Positions 24,024 to 35,687 of a stretch of DNA of 64,000 nt are shown one piece after another (the stretch's first letter is position 1; every line of letters begins with the position of its first letter). Source of the stretch: Bubalus kerabau (Eukaryota > Chordata > Mammalia > Artiodactyla > Bovidae); contig NC_073637.1 in assembly GCF_029407905.1 (NCBI RefSeq), positions 53,010,501-53,074,500 on the forward strand. Reading direction: 5' to 3'. The notes below the pieces were generated by a model, which was given only the letters and a program-made list of their open reading frames with translations, did not search any database and was not told the DNA's origin. The translations under genes were made by a program, and so were the position numbers.

Positions 24024-24201
24024 ATGAAAGGGATCCGCAAAGGGGAAAGCCGAGCGAAGGAATCCAAACCCCGGGAGCCTGGCACGAGAAAATGCGCTAA
24101 ATGTGGCCGCCTAGACTTCATCCTGATGAAGAAAATGGGGATTAAAAGTGGATTTACGTTCTGGAACCTCGTCTTTTTATTGACGGTGTCTTGTGTGAAA
24201 G
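24024..24201 (+). CDS. CSMD3: CSMD3 first coding exon (CUB and sushi multiple domains 3)
   Basis: Encodes the N-terminal 59 residues plus one base of the next codon (phase 1). The protein begins MKGIRKGESRAKESKP, which I recognise as the CSMD3 N-terminus, and ends SCVK before the donor gtaggc. The known full protein is a roughly 3,700-residue single-pass membrane protein with alternating CUB and sushi domains, expressed mainly in brain and linked to dendrite development. This exon supplies a basic leader (residues 1-41, with a C24-x-x-C27 pair) and a hydrophobic segment at 44-57, acting as signal peptide or anchor. The start at 24024 has A at -3. Met38 (24135) has A at -3 and G at +4, and would give a conventional short signal peptide. 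Reading through the donor runs to a stop near 24400, which is intronic. No CUB domain lies in this window. Confidence 0.92.
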
Positions 24202-24207
24202 GTAGGC
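24202..24207 (+). other. CSMD3: CSMD3 intron 1 splice donor
   Basis: AAAG|GTAGGC matches a usable 5' splice site. It falls exactly where the recognisable CSMD3 reading stops, within the glycine codon following Lys59. Confidence 0.85.
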
Positions 24208-25124
24208 TTGCTTTCGGGGTCCCCTCTGCTTTGGATGGAGGTGAGCTGACTTGTCGCCAGAGACGGGTAGCTTACTTTGCAATTTGCACGGATAAAATAA
24301 TCATGATAATACTGAAGAAGGAGTTGATTCACAGCTCTTTTTCTCCCTCAGATAGGAAATGCATTTTGCTTGCCAGATTTGGCGTTCAATGCAGTGATTG
24401 AGCTTGTGCTCAATAAATATTCTTGCAGTATGCTCAAACGAATACGTGAGTTGGTTGGTATAGCCTCTAACTAGTGGATACCAGGCAGAATTCCTCTGCA
24501 AGACTTTTCTTGGTGATGAGGGTTACCTTGATTTCTAGTCACATCAGTGGGGTTTGATGCTTTGGTTGGAATATTTATATTAAAGGCGCTCCTGGAAATG
24601 CTTTTTAACCCTTTCAGGTAGGAAAGTTATGTTAGGAAGGTGCTGCTTTTAAATGCATTAGGGCACAGGGGTCTTTCAAGAATCCCCCCACTCCCCACCC
24701 CCAACCAACTGAATGTGTGCGTGCATATGTGAATTATTTCTACGTGGGCTCTTTTGCATTGATAAATGATAAAGGCTGTTTCCTAGGTCCTGTGGTAGAG
24801 GTTTGGCTTAAAATGGGGCTTTTGAACGGTCTGAGATGCCAGGAAGTGTAACCGGGTACCTTTGGGGATGAATGAAGGTAGGAGGAAAGTCATTAGCTGA
24901 CGACCAAAAAGAAAATCCCCAGCAAGTCTCGGCGTTCAGACAGGTAGAGTGAGTGTCACATGCACAGACAAGGGGAGGAGGTGGGTGGGATGTAAAATTC
25001 AATCCTAAGCAGGAAGGCGAGGGACAGTCAGGATCATTGGAAGGAGAGCTGTCCTCTGGGAGAAAATAGATTCCCAGCTCTGTTCTACAACTTCTCCTGC
25101 ACCCTGCTGCCCATTAATTGCTGC

Positions 25125-25157
25125 AAAAAAAAAACAAAAAAAAAACAAAAAAAAAAC
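25125..25157. repeat. (A10C)3 tandem repeat
   Basis: Three exact 11-base units of ten A and one C. Confidence 0.9.
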
Positions 25158-25289
25158 ACCTCAGGCGGTGTTTATGACTCATGCTATCATTTTTGAACAA
25201 CCACCTCCCCGTACTCATGGCAGCTCGCATAGACGCGACGGATGTCGTTTTCAGTGAAGCTAGTTTCAAATCCAGGGTGTCTGTGTGTC

Positions 25290-25330
25290 GGGGGTGGGCG
25301 GTGGGGGCGGAGGGCGGGGGGGGGGGGTGG
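25290..25330 (+). other. G-run cluster, G-quadruplex candidate
   Basis: Successive runs of three or more G separated by one to three bases, ending in a long G run, on the coding strand of intron 1. It satisfies the standard quadruplex pattern. Confidence 0.65.
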
Positions 25331-25680
25331 CTGTTGGCCCAGGCGCGCCACCTCTGTCCTCACAAACTGGACGCTTTTTCCTTTGTAAAGGAGTGTCTCT
25401 CTGAACCGCAATCAGGCCGCGTCTCTATGAAACAGTTTATTGTCCAGCTTGCAGCTGGCTGTCCCCCCACAGAAGGCAGTCCATTTGCATTCAGTGGAAA
25501 TGATAATTCATGTTTTGGGTGGAGGGAGCTGGAAGGGTTACCTCTCCCTCTATTAAGGACCAATGATGGGCGACATGTCTCGAATTTTAATTGACATTCC
25601 TAAATGCCAAGAAGTCGTCCCAGGTCTCTGTGGCAGCAACTGCCTTGTAATCTTAACCTGCTCCTTAAAGCTTGACACCC

Positions 25681-26160
25681 CGCTTCGCCGACCCTCACCA
25701 GCCTCAGCGCAGCTTTGAGCCAAAACGCTCGTTCTCTACGGGCGCAACTACACAACCTAGTGTACAGAACGCGTCTTGGGTTGCTTAGGAGGGGTTCTCG
25801 TCGCCGGCTCGACGTGTGAGGAGCCTCGCATTTATGCTTAGCTCGCCTGCCACTGAGAGTCGGCGGTTAATGGATGGCCCTGGGGTTTGGCTGCTAGGAG
25901 CCGGCGACAGCTCCCGGCAGGAAAAAATGTTGAGGTGGTTCTTGCTAGATGACGGGGGGGTTAAGTGCGAGTTTTCATGCGATACCTGTTGAGTCAAAAC
26001 ACATTGGAAGGGCAGATGGAAGAGGGAGTCTCCGAAGCTGGACAAGCATGCCAGGCTGACAAACCTAGAGCCCAGCAGCCTGCGATTACAGCCCGGCTGC
26101 CCGGACCTACCATATTTCCCAGATAAGCCGCGCCGATAGAAACTAAAGGCGCGTCAGTTT
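25681..26160. promoter_or_regulatory. Densest CpG cluster, inside CSMD3 intron 1
   Basis: 19 CpGs in 25681-25865 alone, denser than over exon 1, with more to about 26160. No coding exon is recognised. It could be an alternative promoter, an antisense or bidirectional start, or a Polycomb-type CpG island. Confidence 0.5.
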
Positions 26161-27174
26161 GCTTTAAATGGAACTGGAAATGAGAAACACCACCCCCACC
26201 CCCCATCCCCTCTCCTCTACTCACAGCTCCTGTACTTTAGACTGAGATAATCGGTCCACTTAATACATTCCAGTTTCGGGGACATCGGGAAGAAGGGGTG
26301 TTTCACACTCTGCTTTGATCTTGTCCAAAATAAATTTTCAACGGACCATTAATTTTTTTAATGGTGATAAGGTTCTTCATTGTCACTTATCTGCCACTTG
26401 AAAGGCATTTCCTATATTTTACAACTTGGAACGCTGTCCTCAGATTCTGAGACACAAACTTACAGAGGATATATTCTTTAGATTTACTCCCGGTTGCCAG
26501 TGGTGCCAGTTTTTACGACTGCTTCTTCTTCTTCCCCTTCTCCCTATTTTTTAATTTCACCTACGTCTCAAGGCTTTTCCTAAAACCAAGATCGCAGCAA
26601 TAGCTTGAATGTTCTTTCCCCCTAGTGTCTACAACCGCTTTTGTCTTCCACAGTGTTTTTCCTCCGGTCTCCCAGGCCCACGGGAAAGCTCGAAATGGGC
26701 AGGCTTTCTAAGGGTTCTGCAGGTTCTAATCTAGGGCTAAGGCTAAGGAAGTCTGTGCCGCGTGCTTTTCCAGGTGAACAGCTCAGGCCTTGAGAATTCC
26801 ACCTTTTGTCCACACTTTTCATCCTTTACTATCTCACCTCTGCCTGCAACAGCAATGACAAAGAGGCTCAGTGGGAGAAATCGCCTCACACAAAGTGGGC
26901 TTCCGTGGTAGGCCTGAATCGCTCCAGTAGTATTGGAAAGAGAGGCAACCCTCTCCGGGCGTTTTATCTCCACTGTTGTCATCTGAAATAAAACGCCATG
27001 GAGGGCACCAAATTGGGGATGGTGTGGGGGCTGCTTAGGCTGATGCATGCTGAAACACACACACGCAGCAGAGGTTTCTGAAATGCAGCCTGAAACTGCA
27101 GCCTGCCTGTTTTAGGTTTCAGTCAGATAGAATATGTGAATCTTCAAGTCGTGCTTAAACGTCCCGCCCACGTA

Positions 27175-27680
27175 AACAAACACTGGCAGGGTGCTTCCTC
27201 ACACTCCTCGGGAGATCCGGAGATCCCGGGGGAGCGCACAAATCCTGCGGGGAGGGGGAGGGGCGGGGGGGGGCGAGGTACAGAAAGCACTGACCTCCGA
27301 GGACAGCAGGTGGGAGCTAGCATGCTACACCCCCCACCCTGTACTAGAGCCTGCTTTCAAGACTCCTTGCTGGACCCCAGATTTCCAGAAGGATCTGCGT
27401 TTCTGCGTGCTCTGGGACTCCAAGGAGATATTACTCCCGCCATAGAGCTCTTGGGAAGAGCCGAGCTCGCAGCTTGTCCCGCAGTTAATTAGTGCTGGCA
27501 AGGGTCGCGGTGTCCACGCAGGAGGAGAGCTGCCAACAGCGCTCAGTAGCACCTTGTGCCCACCCCAGGGTGGCCGCGCCGGAGGTGTCAGTCCCAGGCT
27601 TGTGCTCAGGGTCTGATAACTCTTACTTTCCCGACCTCAGGGCGACAGTCTGACCTGTCAGTACCGTTAACAAAATTTCT
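27175..27680. promoter_or_regulatory. Third CpG/GC-rich cluster in intron 1
   Basis: GC-rich sequence with many CpGs (for example cgtcccgcccacg) and a strong G-run at 27248-27276. No exon is recognised. Frames at 27136-27492 and 27191-27445 overlap in different phases and are not supported. Confidence 0.4.
27248..27276 (+). other. G-run cluster, G-quadruplex candidate
   Basis: Runs of 4, 5, 4 and 9 G with single-base loops (A, A, C). It is a very compact quadruplex pattern. Confidence 0.7.
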
Positions 27681-28015
27681 GTCTCGTCTCAGGTCTCGAG
27701 AGAGCTTTACAAAGATGGTCCTGTTGGGTTAATGTCTTTACAAGCCAATAACTGCACCCAGCAAAAAGACACCCACTGCCACCGCCACCATCAAAACCCT
27801 TCCCCTGAATCTAACAAGACTGAGTCAGCTGCTGAGAGACAACCTTCTTGTTTGGGTCGGGGTCCTTTTTCTGCTGCAGTCTGGTCAGGTAGCCCTCCCT
27901 TCCAACTGTTTCTCTGGAAATACTTGATTGCTTCTAGAAGACCAGATTCCCCGAAATATTCATAGACCACTGAGGTTGAATTGAATGCCTGACTTGGCCT
28001 TTGGAGATTGTGACG

Positions 28016-28018
<3 letters not shown>

Positions 28019-28052
<34 letters not shown>
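28019..28052. repeat. (TG)17 microsatellite
   Basis: Uninterrupted TG run in the CpG-rich part of intron 1. It explains the VCVCVC or HTHTHT peptides predicted there. Confidence 0.93.
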
Positions 28053-28054
<2 letters not shown>

Positions 28055-28139
28055 GCTGGGAGGGGAATTCCACACGGATCAAGGCGGAAGAGCCTTCTGG
28101 AGGCCTCCAGGGTGGGTGTGGGTGTGTGTCCGAGATGGA

Positions 28140-28560
28140 CAGGGTGGCGGGTTACACAATGTGTGCTTCTGTTCCCGGACCCTATTTGGTCGGTAGTGCT
28201 GCGACCACTGCTGTCAGGAGTCCCGGTGGAGGCACAGAGAAAGCTCCGTTTTCCCAAGCTGACCCCAGCGCTGCTCTGACCAAAACAACTTCTCTAACAG
28301 GCTCTTCGGGAGTTCAAAAAACTCACCGGAGAAGGAGTAATGGGGGTTGATTCCCCTCTTCCATCCCCTTCAACCCCTTCCCTGCTCTGTCGCTGGGGGG
28401 AAAGCAAGCAGGAGGCAGTCCCAGGACTGGAACTCCACAGGGCTCTGTTGGATCCCAGGGGAAAGCGCAGAAGAAATGAAACAGCTCAGGGTCATCCCGG
28501 TTGTCCTCGGGTCCTGTCCCCGCCCCGCAGGAGAGGCCAGCTGAGGGCTGAAAGCGGGGC
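28140..28560. promoter_or_regulatory. Fourth, weaker CpG-enriched patch
   Basis: Moderately CpG-rich DNA with several overlapping unsupported frames. This is the right edge of the CpG domain; beyond about 28.75 kb the sequence becomes AT-rich. Confidence 0.35.
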
Positions 28561-28740
28561 AGGAATGGGAATTTCAGCTCAGTGCAGAATAATACGAAGC
28601 AAAACAACCAAAAAAAGAAAGATAAATTCAGGCAGCCAGGCGATTTCCCTTCTCCTTGAACATGGCGCCTTTGGGGAGGCTTTGCACCACCGAGTTCCTA
28701 AGCCAATCCAATTTACCGCCCTCAAAAGGCTTCAATAGCT

Positions 28741-30324
28741 CCCAGAATTCTAAGCTGAACTTTCCCTGGACAGTTAGTTACCAGTTGAAATCCTTCTAAA
28801 CTATCATTTTGCAGCCCCATATTTCCAGAATCTTTTGGTATTGAGGGGGTTGGGGAGGACGTTGGGGCTGCTTTAAGCCCATGTAGAAGAGTGAGTGGGT
28901 GAGCAGAAATTATTAAGGAGCAGGTTTCAGGCTGTGGAAAACCTGATGACAGCTCCTTTAAGAGCCTTCAAGGAGAAAAGGGATAGAATTTACTCAATAA
29001 ATTATATACCCCAGGAGCATAGATTTCGTTTCAGTAGTTATTAATGTTCATGATATTAATTAGTGTTACTATTTATGGGCTAGCTGAATAGATGTGGGGT
29101 ACACATCTTTTCCCTGAACACACAATTTACTGTCTGCAGAAACTGTAAAATATTGAAATAAAGCAGTAGCAAGTGGCGTCAATATAGGATTTTAAAAGTG
29201 GCAAGCTCTGGCATAAGTGACATCTGATAAAACAAAAAGTAAGAAAGGTAGCAATTAATGATGCCCTCGCACACATATAGAAACAACCTCTAATGCTAAA
29301 ATACCTGTCTAGTCTCCAACACTAAGTGAAAGCAGCTAAACTTTGTTTCCTACGTCTCCAAACATACTTCTCCTTGATGTCCTGAAAGTTTTACTTTCTT
29401 CTACTTAATATCACAGTCTCCAGAAAAGGCTTCAGGATATTAAGTACTTTCAATGTTTTGTCCAGCTTGGAAAATAACTTTGAAGCCTCAAGCAACATTT
29501 CTGGTGAGGAAACTGTTACTTCAAGTAACATGACTATTTGAGAAAATATGCCATCTTGTACTTTGAATTCCAATTTTCAATGTTGGAGAGATTAGAAGCA
29601 AAATGACTGCAAACCAAAAGATTAGCAAAAAATGCCTGAGTTGCCAATAAGGTCATTTTATTTTCGCTCTATATACATTAAAACATAGCTTCTTTTTCCA
29701 TCTCTTTTTCCCATAGCCCTTACTCATAATCCAAAGTGGTGTGTAGTTTATACATACAGTGGCAGTTTTAATTTGGATTTTGGATGAGGTCTGATAGAAC
29801 AGATAAAGTCATTATCCATTTATATTTTCTCTTTCAAAGTGAGCAGGTGGGGTGATTCATGGTACTTTCCAGGGAGATCAATCTCCAAGTCTACAAGATT
29901 TTCTCGGAATTAGACCCCTTGGAAGGCCCTCATTCTCATCAGGAATATCATTTTTACAGGAATTCCACTGAGAAAAATCAATTTGTTGAATACCTTCCAG
30001 TATTCATGGTCTCAATGCTAGTTATCATCCTTCTTTCTCTCATGCCTCTAATCTTACTGCTATAAAATGCATTCATGCTATCACACCTTTTGCTAAGCTA
30101 TCGCTTGGTGCTAACTAAAGATTCTTAAGGATTAATACTTTTTCATATAATCACAATCTGCCACCCAAAAGCCAATTTGAAACCTCTAAAACGTCCAAAT
30201 TTATAAGATTATCATATGCAGCATGTACCTTGTAACTGGAAAACAAGAATATCAATGATAATCATGTGTCATTAGATATGTCAAAATTTTCTATTTGCTC
30301 AAAAAATATTGCACAGCAGTGATT
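28741..30324. other. Intronic, repeat-free AT-rich stretch
   Basis: No repeat or gene recognised. AT-rich blocks near 28980-29060 could be conserved non-coding sequence, but this cannot be judged without alignment. Confidence 0.45.
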
Positions 30325-30502
30325 TCAAAATGTTCCTCAACAAGGAGCATCCTTTGGAAACTTGTTAGAAATATGAATTCTCAGACTCCCACCCCAGGCC
30401 TATTGAAACAGATGCCCTAGTGGTTGGACAGCCACATAGGTATTTATAACAAGCCATCCAGGTAATTCTGATGGCTCTAAAGTTTGAGAAACACTAAAGC
30501 AA
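30325..30502 (+). mobile_element. MER5A-like hAT remnant
   Basis: aacttgttagaaatatgaat, gactcccaccccaggcctat and aaagtttgagaaacact follow the MER5A consensus order. It predates ruminants. Confidence 0.75.
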
Positions 30503-31555
30503 GTACTCTGGAGCCACCAAGACCTGAAGCAGGAAAAAAATAATAAAATTGCCAGCAACTATCTTTGTACTAGCAACTCAGTTTTCCTAAAATTCATTTT
30601 CATTATCTATTAAAAAGGAAATTAGAATTTCAGTAGAAAGATTATGCATGCAACATATATAGTGCCTGACACTAGGAGCTATCATCACTGCTATTAAAAT
30701 ACACTTCCATGCACAAAGCCAGTGACTCTCACACACTTCATCCCCAACATTACCAGCCCTAACTTGTCCACCATAGTAAATAAAAAATACAGCATCTTCT
30801 CTCTAGCTATTATTTCACTTTGGCTAAGTTCCCGGGCTATTATACATTGGAAAAACACTCTGAAATTTCTACTTATTGCCTTTACACAGTTACTCCAGGT
30901 GCTGGTTCTATGAATCAGGGGCAGAATCATAGCTTAAATATGTTACTCCTACTCCTAGGCTAATTTCATTCGTTGTGTTCCAATACTGATTTATTTTAAT
31001 ATTGATTGACTAATGTACTTACATGAATTTGTTAATTCATCTTGTTACAAATTCATGGTACTTACAGGGTTGGAAGAGTTCTTACATACCAGCTAGTTCA
31101 CTGTTTATATTTTATACAATAAATGCACATGTATAGAAAGAATAAGTGCTTTTTTAACTAGGTTAAAAATATAATTAGCTCCAGAATTGAGACTAGATCA
31201 TTGGGCTTTCAAGTTTATGTTCAACTCTATTTCTACTGTACCTTATCAATTTTACTACAGAATTTTCTCAAATGGCACCAATGAAGACAATCACAAATCT
31301 AATATTTGAGAACCATATGCCAATTAGTACCATACAAGAATACTAGTGACTATATGTTTTTATGGTATTTTTTTTATGCTAACTACTTATTTTGTAAAAG
31401 AAAAAATAAGCAATTTTGGAATGAAAATATTTTCTAAAACTATTATAATATGTACACCAAATAAAATCATCGTATATTCAAGGCTATTTTTGACATTACA
31501 TGGTTGTAAAAACAAAATCAGAGGACTGCTTTTTAGTCTCATAAAGAACTTAGAT
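30503..31555. other. Intronic unique-looking stretch
   Basis: No gene or repeat recognised. Confidence 0.45.
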
Positions 31556-31698
31556 TCCTGGGTCAGAAAGATCCCCTGGAGAAGGGAATGGCAACCCACT
31601 CCATTATTCTTGCCTGGAAAATTCCATGAACAGAGGAGCCTACAGTCCATGGGATCTAAGAGTGTCAGACACAACTGAGTGACTAACACTTTCACTTT
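31556..31698 (+). mobile_element. Head-truncated Bov-tA / Bov-A SINE
   Basis: Begins inside the SINE at ttcctgggtcagaaagatcc, lacks the tRNA head, and ends gacacaactgagtgactaac. Confidence 0.85.
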
Positions 31699-31957
31699 TT
31701 CAAAGTACATAGAGGGATAGGACTTAAAAATCAACCTCTTGTTTATTTCTTCCCATAATCTAGACATAATTTCTTATTTAAAGCCTTTTAAATCTAGGAA
31801 ATCTGTTCCTAATTTATTTTATTCATGGTTTTATATATTTACATCATATTAACATAAGATGTATGCATTCTGTCTCATCTGCATTTACATTTGCACATTT
31901 CTCTCACATGATCTAAATAAGATGATGGTATCATAAAATTCTACCACAGAAGTAATA

Positions 31958-32048
31958 GTATATTTTATAAATATATAAATAGTAAATTTTATAAATTTAT
32001 AGTATATAAATATACTATAAATAGTATATTTTATAAATTAAAATTGTA
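31958..32048. repeat. AT-rich tandem-like tract
   Basis: Repeated variants of tattttataaat in an almost pure A/T stretch. Confidence 0.75.
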
Positions 32049-32520
32049 AAAACAATCAATAATCTGAAGGGCTATCTTCAATTTTAGTGATATGTGATAT
32101 TTCTCTAAGGTCTCTTCAAGGTATGGGAGTAAAATTTCCAAAATAATGAATGCTGCTAAATTTGAAGTGCTTACAAGTTCAGAAAGTGATTGAATTACAT
32201 AAAAAGTAATGAGTGATTCTCTGAAAAGCTGAGTTTGTAATGTTCAAGATTATAAAGTTCTTACTTCCTTTGCTCTATGTTAGCAAATTTTAAAGAATTT
32301 TTTAAATTCCATAGTTTAAAGTAATGGTAAGCATTTTTCTTTTTTTAAACTATGACAGTTTAAGAAATGCAGTTGCATACCATTTTGAAAGGAAATTTAT
32401 AAATGGAAATAGACTCTCAGAAGTGAATTTGCTAACTTTTAAATAACTGAAAAAACAACAGCTATGCTTAGTTTATACAAGTCCATCAGATTATACAAGA
32501 TTCCAGAATGCTCAGAGGTG

Positions 32521-32747
32521 CTTCACATATGTGAACGAATGTGTGCTCAGTCATATCTGACTCTTTGCAACCCCATGGACTGTAGCCCACCAGAGAATTC
32601 TCCAGGGAAGAATACTGGAGTGGGTTGCCATTTCCAACTTCAAGGGATCTTCCCAACCCAGAGATTGAACCCACATCTCTTTTGTCTCATGCATTGGCAA
32701 GGAGATTCTTTACCACTGAGCCACCTAGGAAACACACTTCATATATA
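32521..32747 (-). mobile_element. Bov-tA SINE with imperfect target duplication
   Basis: Reverse copy 32536-32737 with a deletion in the body (after cccaccag). Flanks cttcacatat (32521-32530) and cttcatatat (32738-32747) match at 9 of 10. Confidence 0.87.
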
Positions 32748-32909
32748 GAGAGGATATAAGATGTTATTATGTCAGGGGAAATGGTATCAAAATAGGCATG
32801 TGCATTTACTGTATAAAATTTGAGCCACAAGAAGCTCTGTTCTAAGCCTTTTAAATAGAGTGTGTTAACTACATCTCAAACAATGGTTCTCTCTCTTTTT
32901 CCTGCTTAG

Positions 32910-33065
32910 AATTCTAACAAGCATCTTGTGAGATAGCTGTTATCTCCTACGTATAGATTATTATCTCCATTTATAAATTATCCACATTTCCTGGGGCCAG
33001 AGAGGTACAATGACTTTCCAGGATCGTTGTTTAGCTAGTGGTTGGATGAAATCTGAAATCATAAT
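32910..33065 (-). mobile_element. MIR SINE fragment
   Basis: Reverse MIR-like core, with tttcctggggccagagaggt then tttagctagtggttggatga, as in the MIR complement. Diverged. Confidence 0.55.
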
Positions 33066-33202
33066 AGATTCATAAGTTCATAGACTCATTAAACAATAAA
33101 ACTATAAATGACCAAGTTTCTAATTAAATTTCTTCATTTTTATGAGAAAAACTGAAATCTTGACAATTTAACTTAAAAGATAGCCTAATGTTAATGTCCA
33201 TG

Positions 33203-33208
<6 letters not shown>

Positions 33209-33250
<42 letters not shown>
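33209..33250. repeat. (AT)21 microsatellite
   Basis: Uninterrupted AT run of 42 bases. Confidence 0.93.
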
Positions 33251-33255
<5 letters not shown>

Positions 33256-33595
33256 CAATCACATTTTATGTAATACGCAACTTCTCAGTTTTGTCATTTT
33301 CAACATCTTTACTTAACTTGCCTAACTTTACTCTCTTAGTTATTCTGTAAGATGGTTGTGAAAACTATTTTTCAGTTTTATATACAACAGTAAGTGAAGC
33401 AAAGGAAAAATGCATAAGTTAAATATGTCACTATAAGACAAAAAACTATTTAGTGAATTAAGGACAAGAAAAAAAATCAAAACATATATTTTTAGATTTT
33501 AACCCAGTACTCCTGAGTAAAATTTTAAAATTTATGAATGTAAATGAATTTATGGACTTCACATATAAAATATGTGGGCATAAAATTATTTACCA

Positions 33596-33724
33596 GTAGA
33601 AGGAAATGGCAACCCACTCCAGTACTCTTGCCTGGAAAATCCCACGGACGGAGAAGCCTGGTAGGCTACAGTCCATGGGGTCGCAAGAGTCGGACATGAC
33701 TGAGTGACTTCACTTCACTTCACT
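33596..33724 (+). mobile_element. Single Bov-A SINE unit
   Basis: One monomer (aaggaaatggcaacccactc to the TTCAC repeats at 33708-33724), equal to half of BOV-A2. Confidence 0.88.
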
Positions 33725-34072
33725 AGTATCATAAGCCTTGGCAAATAAATTAATTCTATTTGGTACCTTAATCTTCCATTTAGTTCTACAGAATTTAAGG
33801 ATGGGAAAACTCTTATAACTAACTTGTCTAGTGTCTAATAGTCAGAGAATGTGCATTAGATTTATATGTGGGGGTATGGGAAGGTGCTTTTTAAAAGAAC
33901 ATTCCTATCCAAGCTTCATCCCCTTGCTGTACTTCCTACCATAATTACATCCTAGTTAAAAGTGCACGTGTAGGTGTACATCTTCACGTAATGAGCAGAC
34001 TGTTCTGAGAAATGAAGAGATTTGCCACACAATAGAATGCAAAACAGTCCTTCAGTTCTCTGTCCAACACGT

Positions 34073-34306
34073 TTCTTTTTATTGCTGTGCTTAGTCGATC
34101 AGTCGTCTAGGACTCTTTGCAACCCAGTGGACTCCAGCCCACCAGGCTCCTCTGTCCATGGGGATTTCTCCAGGCAAGAATACTGGAGTGGGCTGCCATG
34201 CCCTTCTCCAGGGAATCTTCCCAACCCAGGGGTTGAACTCAGGACTCCCACATTGCAGGCGGATTCTTTACCAGCTGAGCTACTGGGGTAGCTCTTCTTT
34301 TTATTG
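34073..34306 (-). mobile_element. Bov-tA SINE with 12-bp target duplication
   Basis: Reverse copy 34085-34294. The repeat ttctttttattg at 34073-34084 and 34295-34306 is perfect. Confidence 0.92.
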
Positions 34307-34339
34307 GATACTGCCTTATGAGCTTCCTTTATATATATG

Positions 34340-34553
34340 CTAAGTCACTTCAGTCGTCCAACTCTTTGTGACCTCATGGATTTTAAGCTGCCAGGCACCT
34401 TTGTCCATAGGATTCCCCAGACAAGGATACTGGAGTGGGTTGCCATGTCCTTCTCCAGGGGATCTTCCTGACCTGGGGATCGAACCCGTATCTTTTAAGC
34501 ATCTCCTGCATTGTCAGGCAGGTTCTTTACCACTAGCTCCACTTGGGAAGCAT
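34340..34553 (-). mobile_element. Bov-tA SINE
   Basis: Reverse copy from tgctaagtcacttcagtcgt to the head end near cacttgggaagc, only about 35 bases beyond the previous SINE and in the same orientation. Confidence 0.88.
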
Positions 34554-35687
34554 CATTTAGCCCTAATTTGTTTATGGAATAAAGCTACTTGGGAGGAGAC
34601 ACCATTGTGCCTATGTCCAAATCCTGACCAGGCTCAAAATAATATTTCCTGAAGTAATTGTGTAAGTGACACAGACACATGAGTGTAATAATACTGGTAA
34701 ATGAGAATCTTAACATGCCATCTAAGGACTAACTATAAATTAAATGGGGGCATTGAAATTACATCATTGTCTAAAAAAGAAAAAAATATACACACATTAA
34801 ATTATATTTAAGCACTCAAAATTAGCATTACATTGTCCTTTGAAGGTGATAACATATATTTTTATATGCAACAGAGGTACTATTGTACTGCAGTCCTTTC
34901 TGAACTTTAGACTATCCCAATATAAATATATACTTGTCTTTTTCTACTTGAAATATTAAAATTTTGTGAGTGTATTCTTAGAGATGTCATTTTAACCTAT
35001 ATTTTCAGTGTTAAAGTTCAGACAGCCTAACAATGCCCTCATATGTATTACCCATAGAATATAATTATTACATTGGACAATTTATTTGGGACATTGTTAT
35101 TTTAAATAGTTTTGCATCTTAGAACAGCTTAGGCATAAATTTCTCCACAGTTGCCAAAATTTAGGTCTTTTACCTGAATTGTTACACATTTTACCTGATT
35201 GTTACACATACCATCTGTCTCCAAGTCTATTTCCTGCAATTATACATTCCAGAATTTTATTTAATGATTAAAATTGACTAATAGTCAGCCAAGGATCTCC
35301 ATTTTAAAAATGATCCTACTGTAATAACTCACTGTAATCTATTGAAAGTTTAAATCACAAACTCACTTGATGTTTTTGTTTTCATGAGCTTGGTGAAGAG
35401 AAAAAAAAAGACTGATAATTAAAATGCCTTTTTCTTGAGCTTGTTCACATCCCATTAGCCATTTGTTTATATGTTCACATCTGCTTAATTAAATTAACAG
35501 TTTTAACCAGTTTTAACAGTTTTAAACAATGAAAATTGTTTCACTGATATTATTCTAATTTCTAAAATATCTATTTTAGTTTTCTATGGGGAATAGCTTT
35601 TTTTTGTTTGTTTGTTCACACTCTGAGGGTTATCTGATTAGAAAGAAATATGAAGGAAAATATTTTAAAATTTCAATTTGAATGCTT
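34554..35687. other. Intronic AT-rich stretch
   Basis: No gene or clear repeat. A short imperfect tandem of cagttttaa units lies at 35498-35527. Confidence 0.45.

Larger units (their letters stand above)
23941..24270 (+). promoter_or_regulatory. CSMD3: CpG cluster over CSMD3 exon 1
   Basis: I count 20 CpG dinucleotides in these 330 bases, against very few per kilobase in the AT-rich flanks. This is compatible with a CpG-type promoter and start region. No TATA box is evident at a convincing place. Confidence 0.55.

Noticed and set aside
24202..24401. Extension of the CSMD3 frame past the donor
   Set aside because: The recognisable CSMD3 sequence stops exactly at a good splice donor. The extension has no similarity to the CUB domain expected next.
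25181..25594. 137-codon frame in intron 1
   Set aside because: It runs through a G-rich low-complexity stretch (poly-Gly/Ala/Glu-like). Opposite-strand frames overlap it. No homology recognised.
27136..27492. 118-codon frame in the third CpG cluster
   Set aside because: Overlaps another frame in a different phase. Its content follows GC composition and the G-run.
27934..28350. Frames with HTHTHT or VCVCVC repeats
   Set aside because: Translation of a TG/CA microsatellite on both strands.
33209..33250. AT run or tandem repeats as a CRISPR-like or origin element
   Set aside because: Simple dinucleotide microsatellite. No spaced repeats, and the context is a mammalian intron.
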